This document shows positions 19,653 to 27,873 of a stretch of DNA of 64,000 bases, in pieces. Under the pieces are notes generated by a model. That model was not told where the DNA came from and did no database searches. It saw nothing but the letters and a program-made list of their open reading frames with translations. Every line of letters starts with the position of its first letter. Position 1 is the first letter of the stretch. A program made the translations under genes and the position numbers. The stretch comes from Brucella pseudogrignonensis (GTDB lineage: Bacteria > Pseudomonadota > Alphaproteobacteria > Rhizobiales > Rhizobiaceae). The stretch covers positions 1,434,501-1,498,500 of the forward strand of contig NZ_JAVLAT010000001.1 in NCBI RefSeq assembly GCF_032190615.1, written 5' to 3'.

Positions 19653-20162
19653 TCAGTGAAAAGTCGCGCGACGGGAAATGTTCAAAGCACTGTCGATGGC
19701 ATGGATGGGTATTGGCAGCAAAGTCTGTCCGAAATCCGCCAAAGTGTCGGCGAAACTGCGGGCCGCATCGGCTACATCAAGGCTGCGGCGTTTACAGGCA
19801 ATTGCTTCAAGACAGGTATCGAGCAGCAAACCATCCTGATTCTGGATGCCTGAGATCAATCCGAGCGTCAGACACTCTTCGCGGCAGACATGGTGCGAAT
19901 CGAATGGAAAGGCGCGCAACTGGCAGCTTGCACAATGGTGCAGCACACGGATGAACTGGGAGAGTTCGCCCACGGCCCGCTTTGCTTCTGATGCGCCAAG
20001 CAATTCCGAATAGAGGCCCCAGGTCATTTCCCAGGGAATGATCGATCCGGTTTCAAAACCGGCGGTCCAGCGGCGATAGCCTTCAAGCACCAGCTTTTCA
20101 GGAAGGCGGTCATAATAGCCGACACTGTTGGCGCCATTCAGCTCAGAAATACGCATATTCAT
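19653..20162 (-). CDS. Uncharacterised protein with Cys/His cluster
   Basis: Encodes 169 aa beginning MNMRISELNGANSVGYYDRLPEKLVLEGYRRW. A Cys/His-rich stretch HHCASCQLRAFPFDSHHVCREEC (about residues 79-101) could bind a metal or Fe-S cluster; this is inference from spacing only. The ATG at 20162 has GGAGG at good distance and overlaps the stop of the upstream 55-aa gene (ATGA); an upstream ATG at 20174 is less likely. The coupled pair sits behind an unusual palindrome-rich control region. Family not recognised. Confidence 0.7.
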   Translation of the reverse strand: MNMRISELNGANSVGYYDRLPEKLVLEGYRRWTAGFETGSIIPWEMTWGLYSELLGASEAKRAVGELSQFIRVLHHCASCQLRAFPFDSHHVCREECLTLGLISGIQNQDGLLLDTCLEAIACKRRSLDVADAARSFADTLADFGQTLLPIPIHAIDSALNISRRATFH

Positions 20163-20326
20163 GTGCGCCTCCATTCAGAGGTGCGCGCACGTGCGCAGTC
20201 TTTCTGCTTTTGTTTCGCGAGGCGTTCTGTTTCCCCTCGCGCATTACAATATCCGGTCGGCAAAAGATGCAACTGCCACGGCAATCCATCCACATTTGCG
20301 GACCGGCACTCATTGAGACCGATCAT
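20159..20326 (-). CDS. 55-aa protein of unknown function, coupled to the Cys/His protein
   Basis: Starts ATG 20326 with GGAGGACCTT just upstream and ends in TGA overlapping the next ATG (ATGA). Sequence MIGLNECRSANVDGLPWQLHLLPTGYCNARGETERLAKQKQKDCARARTSEWRRT has three cysteines and a basic tail. No family recognised. The ribosome-binding site and translational coupling are the main support for its being real. Confidence 0.55.
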   Translation of the reverse strand: MIGLNECRSANVDGLPWQLHLLPTGYCNARGETERLAKQKQKDCARARTSEWRRT

Positions 20327-20391
20327 AAGGTCCTCCAATCGAACGGGTTCAAGGCCCAAACATCAAAGGCTGCACAAAATAACTCTGCTGC

Positions 20392-20420
20392 ATAAAAGCT
20401 GTAAATTGATCTGGAGTCAA
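20392..20420 (-). promoter_or_regulatory. Promoter candidate for the 55-aa/169-aa operon
   Basis: On the minus strand, TTGACT (20420-20415), a 17-base spacer, then TTTTAT (20397-20392). It lies within an inverted repeat ATAAAAGCTG / CAGCTTTTAT (20392-20401 / 20426-20435) that would fold across the promoter. Confidence 0.45.
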
Positions 20421-20428
20421 TTACTCAG

Positions 20429-20502
20429 CTTTTATAAAAGTGAATTATTTCAATAGTGTGGAATTATTCTAGACTATTAAAGTCATGTTTATAGCTATAA
20501 AC
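20429..20502. promoter_or_regulatory. Cluster of operator-like palindromes, one resembling an Irr (ICE) box
   Basis: Perfect palindromes CTTTTATAAAAG (20429-20440) and GTTTATAGCTATAAAC (20487-20502) flank TGTGGAATTATTCTAGA (20457-20473), which matches the rhizobial iron control element TTTAGAANNNTTCTAAA at 11 of 14 fixed positions. All lie upstream of the candidate promoter of the two-gene operon. Iron control is inferred. Confidence 0.4.
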
Positions 20503-20592
20503 GAAGAACGCAACCGCTACAACGGGGTAGCGGTTGCGGCAAACGGGCGCATAATGCACGGAGAGAGGCGCGTTATCGCCCTAAGTGATCGA

Positions 20593-21579
20593 TTAATGTT
20601 TCGAGTGATCTTCCGACTTGCCGCTTTGCGGGGTCACAGGGAATTCCAGATCAACTTTCCCAGCCTTTTCAAATTCCAGCGTCGCCGAAACCTTGTCGCC
20701 TTCCTTGTAAGGATGGTCTGGCTGAATGAACATCAGGTGGTAGCCACCGGATTTTAGCTCGACCGTTTCACCGGCCGGAATATCCAGACCATTTTCAAGC
20801 TTGCGCATCTTCATGACCTGATTTTCCATGGTCATTTCATGGATTTCAACGCGCTTAACGCCGGTTGTCGTAACGCCAATCAGCTTGTCGGCGTTTTTGC
20901 CGTCATTCTTGATCGTGAGGAAACCGCCAGCAACCTTGGCACCCGGAACCATCGCACGGATGGAAGGGCCGCTGATGCTCAGATCGCCCGCTTTGGTTGG
21001 TGCCATAGCGTGATCGCCATGCGAGCCATGTCCGGCATGGTCATCAGATTCGGCAGCAACGAGAACGCGAAGCTGCGGGGCAGGGTTTTTCAGATCGTGC
21101 GGGTTCTGACCATCTGCTGCAATTTCAGTCCATGCAACGGAAGCGTCCGTGCCACAATATTGTGTGACCGGGAAGGAAAGCGTTGTGTCCTTGTCGAATG
21201 TGGCAAGCTGGCCGACAACCACGAATTCATCGTAGAAATCGCTCGGCAATTCGCCTTCGCTGAAGGTCACTTGCTTAACGCCAGAAGTCACATCCTTACC
21301 GTGGACTTTGTAGCTCTTTGCGTAATCACCCTTGGCAGTTTCAATTTTCCAACCAGCTTTTGCCTGTGGCTGGGCGGAAACAAAACCTTCTGGCAGTTCG
21401 ATTTTGACCGAGGTTGTCGCTTTGCTGTCGCAACCGTGGGGAATGCGAACGACTGCCTTATAGCGGCTTCCTGCCGTGGCTTCGCTCTGATCAAGCGATG
21501 AATGGGCACTGGCCATGCCTGCAGAAGCGCAAAGGGCAAAGAGCGAAATGGCGGATGTCAAAAGACGAGCATTTTTCAT
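20593..21579 (-). CDS. YcnI-like (DUF1775) and PCu(A)C copper chaperone fusion
   Basis: A 328-aa exported protein. The signal peptide ends MASA25, so mature protein would begin with His26, and Glu33 lies seven residues on, the spacing of the copper-binding mono-histidine brace described for YcnI. DUF1775 spans about 26-175; a His-rich linker DDHAGHGSHGDHAM follows; the PCu(A)C domain spans about 195-312 with H-x10-M...HLM copper ligands (VEIHEMTMENQVMKM, GYHLMF). A final HSKH adds more His. Probably delivers Cu(I)/Cu(II) in the periplasm, for example to haem-copper oxidases. It follows the DUF2946-like gene in an operon. Confidence 0.88.
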   Translation of the reverse strand: MKNARLLTSAISLFALCASAGMASAHSSLDQSEATAGSRYKAVVRIPHGCDSKATTSVKIELPEGFVSAQPQAKAGWKIETAKGDYAKSYKVHGKDVTSGVKQVTFSEGELPSDFYDEFVVVGQLATFDKDTTLSFPVTQYCGTDASVAWTEIAADGQNPHDLKNPAPQLRVLVAAESDDHAGHGSHGDHAMAPTKAGDLSISGPSIRAMVPGAKVAGGFLTIKNDGKNADKLIGVTTTGVKRVEIHEMTMENQVMKMRKLENGLDIPAGETVELKSGGYHLMFIQPDHPYKEGDKVSATLEFEKAGKVDLEFPVTPQSGKSEDHSKH

Positions 21580-21647
21580 TGTAATAAACCTGAATAATCA
21601 TGTGTCGGGACGCAGCTTTTCTAAGCGCGTGCAGGAAAAGATTGTTT

Positions 21648-22049
21648 TCAGGCGAAAGGCGGCGCTTGCGGCGGCGCTTGAGGTGGGTAAGTCTGCTGCC
21701 TCAGAATTGGTTGTGACGGCGTGATAATATCAGCCGTTGCAATATTGATTGTGGCTCCTGTCGATGGAGCAGGCGCAGGACACAGAAACGCTGATGAAAT
21801 GCGGCAGGCATCGCAAGCCGTGCTGTTATGCACATGCTGATTGCGATCATGGCCATCAGCATCAATGGCGTGATCCGTTATGCAGAGCACCGGATAGCTG
21901 CCATCCGGCAACACATATTCTGCGAGCAGCAATTGTTCAGGAGAAGCGAGGATGACCGGCTTGTGCGCAAAAGCGACGAGCATCAACGCCAATACGCTCA
22001 AAATGCGTATTGCCAATGTTGCCCATAACTGGACTGCGCGCCTGTTCAA
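21648..22049 (-). CDS. DUF2946-like membrane-associated protein, probable copper context
   Basis: A 133-aa protein with one N-terminal hydrophobic segment (about 12-35) and a central HNSTACDACRISSAFLC motif (His plus CxxC plus Cys) like small DUF2946 proteins, then a Pro/Gln/Ala-rich tail. TTG start at 22049 with AGGAG at good spacing; an ATG just upstream is out of frame. It precedes the copper chaperone fusion by about 70 bases in the same direction. Confidence 0.65.
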   Translation of the reverse strand: MNRRAVQLWATLAIRILSVLALMLVAFAHKPVILASPEQLLLAEYVLPDGSYPVLCITDHAIDADGHDRNQHVHNSTACDACRISSAFLCPAPAPSTGATINIATADIITPSQPILRQQTYPPQAPPQAPPFA

Positions 22050-22169
22050 TCCATTGCTCCTTCAGGATTGACCTTATCTATTCCAAGGCAACCGTCTTTG
22101 CCAAGCGTCAAATAGAAGCTGATTTATGAGAAAGCGAGCAGAAATCTGATAAGCTGGTCGCCCAATTGC

Positions 22170-22565
22170 TTATTGATAGCGTCCGCCGCGCTGAATGACC
22201 TCGATCTTGTAACCATCCGGGTCTTCGACAAAGAAGAAACGCGCGACCAGCACGTCACCATTTTTGAAGTCCACCAGCTTGCCGACTTTGAAACCCAGTT
22301 CAGTGAAGCGGGCATGCTCCTCGGCTAGATCATCGACGACAACGGCGAGGTGGCCATAGCCATCGCCTAAATTGTAAGCTTCGGTGCGACCCTTGTTGAT
22401 GGTCAATTCAACTTCGAAGTCCGCATCGTCATTGCGCAGATAAACAAGCGTGAAGCTCTCAAAATCGATGCGCTCGGCGATCTTCAGCCCAAAAGCCTGA
22501 TCGTAGAAGGAAACGGAACGCTCCTCATCAAGAACGCGTATCATCGTGTGGATGGCTTTGGCCAT
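22170..22565 (-). CDS. Lactoylglutathione lyase-like VOC family protein
   Basis: A 131-aa vicinal-oxygen-chelate protein. The candidate metal ligands of a glyoxalase I are present: His6 (MAKAIH), Glu in FEVELTINKG, His in GYGHLAVVVDD and Glu in DGYKIEVIQRG. Likely detoxifies methylglyoxal with glutathione. Divergent from mrp, with about 138 bases between the two starts. Confidence 0.87.
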   Translation of the reverse strand: MAKAIHTMIRVLDEERSVSFYDQAFGLKIAERIDFESFTLVYLRNDDADFEVELTINKGRTEAYNLGDGYGHLAVVVDDLAEEHARFTELGFKVGKLVDFKNGDVLVARFFFVEDPDGYKIEVIQRGGRYQ

Positions 22566-22703
22566 AATGTCACCTGTCTTTATAAAACTCTTTGCTTGGT
22601 TCTATTGGCCTTTTGGCTAAAACTGGCTTATCTCAAGACATGCAAAGCGGGCAAGCGCAATGCGTGTTGCAGACGAGGGCTTGCCGCAGACGAGGTTGGA
22701 ATA

Positions 22704-23852
22704 ATGTCAGGCGTAACGCGTGAACAGGTACTGGAGCGGCTCAAAGCTGTGACAGGACCAGATTTCGAAAGCGATGTCGTGTCGCTCGGTCTGGTGTCGG
22801 ATATTTTTATTGCTGATTCTAAAGTATTCTTTTCCATCACGGTTCCTGCGGATCGCGCAAACGGGCTTGAACCGATGCGGCTGGCTGCGGAAAAAGCGGT
22901 TAAGGAAATTCCCGGTGTATCGGGTGCGCTGGTTACGCTGACGGCGGAAAAGAAAGGTGGTCGCACAAGTGACGATGCGCCACCACCGCCAAAACCACAG
23001 CCGCGTCCCACACCGGCATCTCCCCAGCCGCGTCCGGCAGCCAAGCCCGGTATTCCCGGCGTTGGCGCAATTATTGCAGTTGCGTCGGGCAAGGGTGGCG
23101 TCGGTAAATCTACGACGGCGGTTAATCTGGCGCTCGGTATGGCGGCCAATGGCCTGAAGGTCGGCATTCTCGATGCTGATATTTACGGCCCGTCGATGCC
23201 ACGTCTGCTTGGCCTTTCCGGTCGCCCGGAAACGGTTGAAGGCCGGACACTCCAGCCAATGGAAAACTACGGCGTCAGGGTGATGTCGATGGGGTTCATG
23301 GTGGATGAGGACACGCCGATGATCTGGCGCGGGCCGATGGTCATGTCGGCGCTCACACAGATGCTGCGCGAAGTGGCATGGGGCAATCTCGACGTTCTGG
23401 TCGTCGATATGCCTCCGGGGACAGGTGACGCTCAGCTTACCATGGCGCAGCAGGTGCCCTTGGCGGGGGCAGTCGTTGTTTCCACGCCGCAGGATCTGGC
23501 GCTGATAGACGCACGCAAGGGACTTGCCATGTTCCGAAAGGTCGATGTACCACTTCTGGGCATCGTTGAGAATATGAGCTATTTCATCGCGCCGGATACC
23601 GGCAAGCGTTACGACATTTTCGGTCATGGCGGTGCGCGTGCAGAAGCGGAACGTCTGAATGTGCCGTTCTTGGGCGAAGTGCCTTTGCATATGGATGTGC
23701 GTGCGCATTCAGACAATGGCACGCCGATCACTGCGGTCGAACCGGATAGCGAACACGCGAAAATCTATCGCGATATCGCGCGTAAGGTCTGGGAAAATAT
23801 GAAATCAGGTGCAGGCGCTGGAAAGCCCGCTCCGGCGATAGTGTTTGATTAA
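22704..23852 (+). CDS. mrp: Fe-S cluster carrier/assembly ATPase Mrp (ApbC/NBP35 type)
   Basis: A 382-aa protein: N-terminal MIP18/DUF59 domain (about 1-80), a Pro-rich linker (PPPPKPQPRPTPASPQPRPAAKP), then a P-loop ATPase with the deviant Walker A GKGGVGKST. The usual C-terminal CxxC cluster-binding pair is absent: the segment reads ENMSYFIAPDTGKRYDIFGHGG, where other Mrp proteins have CPxCG. The open frame extends further 5', but ATG 22704 has GAGG upstream and the family-typical N-terminus. Its terminator is split by the insertion sequence. Confidence 0.9.
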   Translation: MSGVTREQVLERLKAVTGPDFESDVVSLGLVSDIFIADSKVFFSITVPADRANGLEPMRLAAEKAVKEIPGVSGALVTLTAEKKGGRTSDDAPPPPKPQPRPTPASPQPRPAAKPGIPGVGAIIAVASGKGGVGKSTTAVNLALGMAANGLKVGILDADIYGPSMPRLLGLSGRPETVEGRTLQPMENYGVRVMSMGFMVDEDTPMIWRGPMVMSALTQMLREVAWGNLDVLVVDMPPGTGDAQLTMAQQVPLAGAVVVSTPQDLALIDARKGLAMFRKVDVPLLGIVENMSYFIAPDTGKRYDIFGHGGARAEAERLNVPFLGEVPLHMDVRAHSDNGTPITAVEPDSEHAKIYRDIARKVWENMKSGAGAGKPAPAIVFD

Positions 23853-23861
23853 TCCAAATAG

Positions 23862-23881
23862 AAAAGGGCCCGTAAGGGCCC
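23862..23881 (+). terminator. Half of a terminator interrupted by the IS (after mrp)
   Basis: AAAAGGGCCC-GTAA-GGGCCC remains; the T run that should follow has been separated by the IS. The missing part, GGGCCCTTTT read on the other strand, is found next to the second IS copy at 36740-36750. Confidence 0.7.
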
Positions 23882-25437
23882 CAGACTGCTGACAAACCCC
23901 TGGCGCGAGCTGGGGGTTTATGATTCTCTGGGCCATGTTGAAGAAACCCGCTCCCGAACAGACGGCTCTCGAGATGGTGACACTAGATAGCCTGGTGCCG
24001 AAGGATCACCTGCTTCGCAAGATCGACGCGGTGATCGACTTCTCCTTCATTCATGATCGCGTCGCGAGGCTCTACTGCGCCGACAACGGTCGGCCGCCGC
24101 TCGATCCGACGCTGATGTTCAAGGCGCTGTTCATCGGCTACCTGTTCGGGGTGCGCTCGGAGCGTCAGTTGGTGCGCGAGATCGAGGTGAATGTCGCCTA
24201 TCGGTGGTTCTTGCGCATGAAGCTGACGGACCCGGTCTTCGAGGCCTCGACGCTTTCCCAGAACCGTCGCCGCCGCTTCAACGACACGTCCGTGGCGCAG
24301 GACATCTTCGATGCGATCGTGGAGCAGGCGATCCGCCATGGCCTGGTGGATGGCACGGTGCTCTATACGGATTCGACCCATCTGAAGGCCAATGCCAACA
24401 AGGGCAAGTACGATCTGGTGATGCTGAAGAAGTCGCGAGCCGACTACTGGGCCGATCTCGACCGGGCGATTGAGGCCGAGCGTGTGGCGCACGGCCAGAA
24501 GCCGTTGAAGGACAAGGAACGCGAAGCTGAGGTGAAGGAAACCAAGGTCAGTCGTACCGATCCCGATAGCGGTTACATGGTCCGCGACGGTAAGCCTAAG
24601 GGTTTCTTTTATCTCGATCACCGCACGGTCGATGGCCGCCATGCCATAATCACTGATACCTATGTGACGCCAGCCAATGTGCATGACTCCATCGTCTATC
24701 TCGAACGATTGGACCGGCAGCGTGAACGCTTCGAATTCACTGTCGGCGCAGTCGGTCTGGATGCCGGCTATGCCACGGCAGGCATTGCTAGAGGTCTGGA
24801 GGGGCCAGAGGTCTGGAGGGCAGGCAAATCCTCGGCGTGACCGGCTATCGCAGGCCGACCCCGCCCAAAGAGGGGATGGTCGCCAAATCGAAATTCGTCT
24901 ACGAGCCCGAGGCGGACGGTTATCGCTGCCCTCAAGGCCAGTTACTCAGCTACGCCACCACCGACCGCAACGGCTACAAGCACTACCGCTCGGACCCGTC
25001 AGTGTGCTGCGACTGCCCGCTTCTGGCATCGTGCACCGCAAACGCCAAGGCGGAGCGGACCATTACCCGGCATGTCTGAGCTGATGCCCGAGAGCGCACC
25101 GACATGAACCGCAAGACGACGTGGGGCAAGGTGATCTACAAGCGGCGCAAAGAGACGGTCGAACGCTCGTTTGCCGATGCCAAACAGCTACACGGGCACC
25201 GCTATGCCTCTTTCGCGGTCTCATCCAGGTCAGATGGCAATGCCTGCTTGCAGCGAGCGCCCAGAATATCCAAAAGATCGCAATGGCGATGACGAAAACC
25301 CCAAAACCAGCCTGGGGATGAGGGCTCTCAAGCCCACTTCAAACTCCGCCCACCCAGCCCCGAAAACACCATCTGAACACGCACTCCCAAAACACCAAAA
25401 ACCCGCCAAAAAAATCGACGGGTTTGTCAGCAGTCTG
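23882..25437 (+). mobile_element. IS1182-like insertion sequence, copy 1
   Basis: A 1556-bp element with 18-bp terminal inverted repeats CAGACTGCTGACAAACCC (23882-23899 and its complement at 25420-25437). It carries a DDE transposase of the IS1182/DUF772 type, broken by three lesions. A second copy of identical length lies inverted at 36759-38314. Direct repeats do not flank this copy on both sides; its left and right flanks instead pair with those of copy 2. Confidence 0.92.
23920..25321 (+). pseudogene. IS1182-like transposase, broken (copy 1)
   Basis: Reading through the lesions gives a transposase of about 460 residues: TDSTHLKANANKGK and GLDAGYATAG carry the two catalytic Asp regions and KETVERSFADAK the Glu. 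Lesion 1: a near-exact 17-base tandem duplication around 24788-24821 (unit GCTAGAGGTCTGGAGGG) shifts the frame; removing one unit restores GLEGRQILGVTGY. Lesion 2: TGA at 25077-25079 where relatives usually have Trp (RHV*ADARERTD). Lesion 3: a missing base near 25207-25210. The first 306-aa product lacks the catalytic Glu. Copy 2 has the same lesions. Confidence 0.85.
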
Positions 25438-25493
25438 AAGCGCCCTTTTGGGGAGCATTTGTCTTATCCACACCAACCCACAGATGATCCCGC

Positions 25494-25522
25494 TTGACTC
25501 TTCGCTGACTCGATTCAATACT
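25494..25522 (+). promoter_or_regulatory. Promoter of the imuA-imuB-dnaE2 cassette
   Basis: TTGACT (25494-25499), 17-base spacer, AATACT (25517-25522), immediately followed by the LexA box. It lies 57 bases beyond the right end of the IS, so the IS left the promoter intact. Confidence 0.6.
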
Positions 25523-25523
25523 G

Positions 25524-25538
25524 GAACATAAAGTGAAC
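25524..25538 (+). promoter_or_regulatory. LexA (SOS) box, alphaproteobacterial type
   Basis: GAACATAAAGTGAAC is an exact GAAC-N7-GAAC match to the alphaproteobacterial LexA operator, placed at the expected transcription start between the -10 and the imuA start codon. Predicts DNA-damage induction of the cassette. Confidence 0.85.
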
Positions 25539-25556
25539 AAATTGTAGGTTTCAAAC

Positions 25557-26396
25557 GTGAGCGGCATCGACATCGCGGCGTTGCGGCGCATGGTTACGGC
25601 CATTGAAGGCAACGGCACACAAGGCAATTTTAGCAGTGAACCTGCCACAGGTTTCGGGCGTGCGCGCAGTTTTACGCTGGGTTTTGCGCAGGCAGATGAT
25701 GCTTTCCCGCATGGTTTGGCAGGCGATGCTTTGCATGAAATTTTTGCAGAAAACCCCGGTGTGCATATGGCGGCAACCGGCTTTGCACTGGCGCTTGCGT
25801 TGCGGGCGTCCTCTACAAAAAGGCCGATTATCTGGATTGAGGAGGAAAGCACTTCAAGTGAATATGGCGGGCTCTATCCGCCGGGGCTTCATGCCTTTGG
25901 TGTTGATCCGGCGCGGCTACTGATCGTGCGCTGCCCCACCGCGCAAGACGTTCTCAAAGCATCCAATGATGCACTTGAGGCGGGAAGTACAAGCAAGGCT
26001 TCGCATCTCATCTCCGGCGTCGTTGCTTCGATAATTGCCCAGCCAAAGTGCCTCGACCTAACCGCTTCGCGTCGTCTGCTGCTGGCAACGGAAACAGCGC
26101 AACTACCAGTTTTCCTGCTCAGGAGTCATCGAACGGTCGTTCAAAGTGCAGCCGTCAGCCGCTGGCGGGTAGCTCCCGCGCCGTCGCGCTCCAGCGGAGC
26201 GAATGCGCCCGGGAAGCCTGCCTTTTCTGCCGTGCTTGAACGCAATCGGCACGGCACATGCGGGCAATGGATCATGGAATGGAACAATGAAAGCCTTGAA
26301 TTTGGAGCAGCAGAAAGGGTCAGCAGAACGCATGTTCCTCGCCCTATGGTTTCCGTTTCTGCCAACCGACCGGCTTCGCCGCTCCGCTCCGCATGA
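25557..26396 (+). CDS. imuA: ImuA, SOS mutagenesis accessory protein
   Basis: A 279-aa RecA/SulA-like protein of the ImuA family (GFAQADDAFPHGLAGDALHEIFAENPGVHMAATGFALALALRA; ASIIAQPKCLDLTASRRLLLATETAQLPVFLLR). GTG start at 25557, 18 bases after the LexA box; SD is weak. Works with ImuB and DnaE2 in damage-induced translesion synthesis. The gene overlaps imuB by 65-110 bases depending on the imuB start. Confidence 0.87.
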   Translation: MSGIDIAALRRMVTAIEGNGTQGNFSSEPATGFGRARSFTLGFAQADDAFPHGLAGDALHEIFAENPGVHMAATGFALALALRASSTKRPIIWIEEESTSSEYGGLYPPGLHAFGVDPARLLIVRCPTAQDVLKASNDALEAGSTSKASHLISGVVASIIAQPKCLDLTASRRLLLATETAQLPVFLLRSHRTVVQSAAVSRWRVAPAPSRSSGANAPGKPAFSAVLERNRHGTCGQWIMEWNNESLEFGAAERVSRTHVPRPMVSVSANRPASPLRSA

Positions 26397-27873
26397 TGGC
26401 AAACAGCCCTCACCACTTGTTGTCACCGAGCGCACGGCCAATGCGCTGCGACTGACCGCGGTGGATATTGAAGCCGCAAAGCTTGGTCTTTTTCCCGGCA
26501 TGGCGCTGACCGATGCACGCGCACGGGTGGAGAAGCTTGACGTGGCAACAGCTGCACCCCAGCGCGACGCAGCGCTGCTCACGCGGCTTGCCCACTGGTG
26601 CGAGCGCTATACACCGCTTGTCGCTCTCGATCAGCCCCATGGGCTGATGCTCGACATTACCGGTTGCGCGCATCTTTTTGGCGGGCTGAGCGCCATGCGT
26701 GAGGACGCAATCATGCGAATTGAACGGGCAGGTCTCCACATACAGGCGGCGGTTGCCGATGGCAGCTTTGCCGCGCGGCTTCTGGCGCGTGGCACTAGAG
26801 GCGGCGTTTTCAGCAAGGCCGGGGCCGACCATTTTTTGCGACGCCTGCCGATCAGCTCTCTTGAACTGAATGAAGCGGCTGAGACCGGTCTTAAACGCGC
26901 TGGGCTGAAGCATATCGGCGATGTGATAGCACTCCCACGTGCAACACTGACCGCACGTTTCGGAACCGACCTTGCCACGAAGCTTGAACGGCTAACGCGG
27001 CAGGAACGGGCGCCGATTTCGCCCTTGCGCATTATGCCGCTCAGCACGACCGAACGCCGCCTGTCCGAGCCAGTCACGGTGATGGCGCTTGTTGAGCAAA
27101 TTTTGCAGGAACTGGCGCAGGAATTATTTGCTTTGCTTGAGACCGAAGGCAAAGGCGCGCTGCTGATCGAAGCTTCGTTCTTCCGGGTCGATGGCGAGGT
27201 ACGTCATATCCGCATCGAAACCGGCCAGCCTTTGCGCGAAGATCAGATTTTTCTGAGACTGGCGCGTGAGCGGCTCAATGCGCTGACCGATCCGCTCGAT
27301 GCTGGCTTTGGCTTCGATATGATCCGGCTTGCAGCGCTGCGCTCTGCTGCCATTGCCCAGCGTCAGACGGGTCTGGACCAGAACGAGGAAGATCAGGCCG
27401 GTTTCAGCCAGTTGATTGACCGCCTTGCCGCCCGACTTGGCGCAAACCGGGTGCTCACCCCGTTTGCGCGCAACACCCATATGCCAGAACGGGCTTTTGG
27501 CCTTCGTTCTGCCATGCAGACAGGCCGCAAGAATGACGCCGATTATGAAAGCAGTGGGACGCTTGTCGGTGATCCGCCAGCGCGGCCGATAAAACTGTTT
27601 CATCCGCCGCAGCCAATCGAATCGATAGCTGAAGTGCCCGACAGTCCGCCCTCGTTTTTCCTCTGGCGACGTGTACACCATCATGTACGGCTTGCCGAAG
27701 GGCCGGAACGAATCGAACCGGAATGGTGGCTTTCCATCGGTCATGATGTGCCGCCGCTGCGCGACTATTATCGGGTGGAGGATGATAATGGCCAGCGCTT
27801 CTGGATTTTCCGCGAGGGACTTTATGACGGCGCCAATCATCCGCGCTGGTTCCTGCATGGGTTATTCGCGTGA
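26287..27873 (+). CDS. imuB: ImuB, Y-family polymerase-like protein of the mutasome
   Basis: About 528 aa. The conserved opening is MFLALWFPFLPTDRLRR (ATG 26332); an in-frame ATG at 26287 gives a 15-residue longer form and has slightly better upstream purines. The Y-family palm and finger regions are visible (ALDQPHGLMLDITGCAHLFGG), but ImuB proteins lack full catalytic acidic residues and act as a clamp-binding hub. The C-terminus ends WFLHGLFA. Its TGA stop overlaps the dnaE2 ATG. Likely recruits DnaE2 to the beta clamp. Confidence 0.87.
   Translation: MKALNLEQQKGSAERMFLALWFPFLPTDRLRRSAPHDGKQPSPLVVTERTANALRLTAVDIEAAKLGLFPGMALTDARARVEKLDVATAAPQRDAALLTRLAHWCERYTPLVALDQPHGLMLDITGCAHLFGGLSAMREDAIMRIERAGLHIQAAVADGSFAARLLARGTRGGVFSKAGADHFLRRLPISSLELNEAAETGLKRAGLKHIGDVIALPRATLTARFGTDLATKLERLTRQERAPISPLRIMPLSTTERRLSEPVTVMALVEQILQELAQELFALLETEGKGALLIEASFFRVDGEVRHIRIETGQPLREDQIFLRLARERLNALTDPLDAGFGFDMIRLAALRSAAIAQRQTGLDQNEEDQAGFSQLIDRLAARLGANRVLTPFARNTHMPERAFGLRSAMQTGRKNDADYESSGTLVGDPPARPIKLFHPPQPIESIAEVPDSPPSFFLWRRVHHHVRLAEGPERIEPEWWLSIGHDVPPLRDYYRVEDDNGQRFWIFREGLYDGANHPRWFLHGLFA

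Noticed and set aside
20839..21501. 220-aa plus-strand frame opposite the copper chaperone gene
   Set aside because: The minus-strand protein has a signal peptide and two recognisable domains; the plus frame has none.
23983..24684. 233-aa frame antisense to the IS transposase
   Set aside because: Present in both copies only because the IS is repeated; it is a shadow of the transposase frame.
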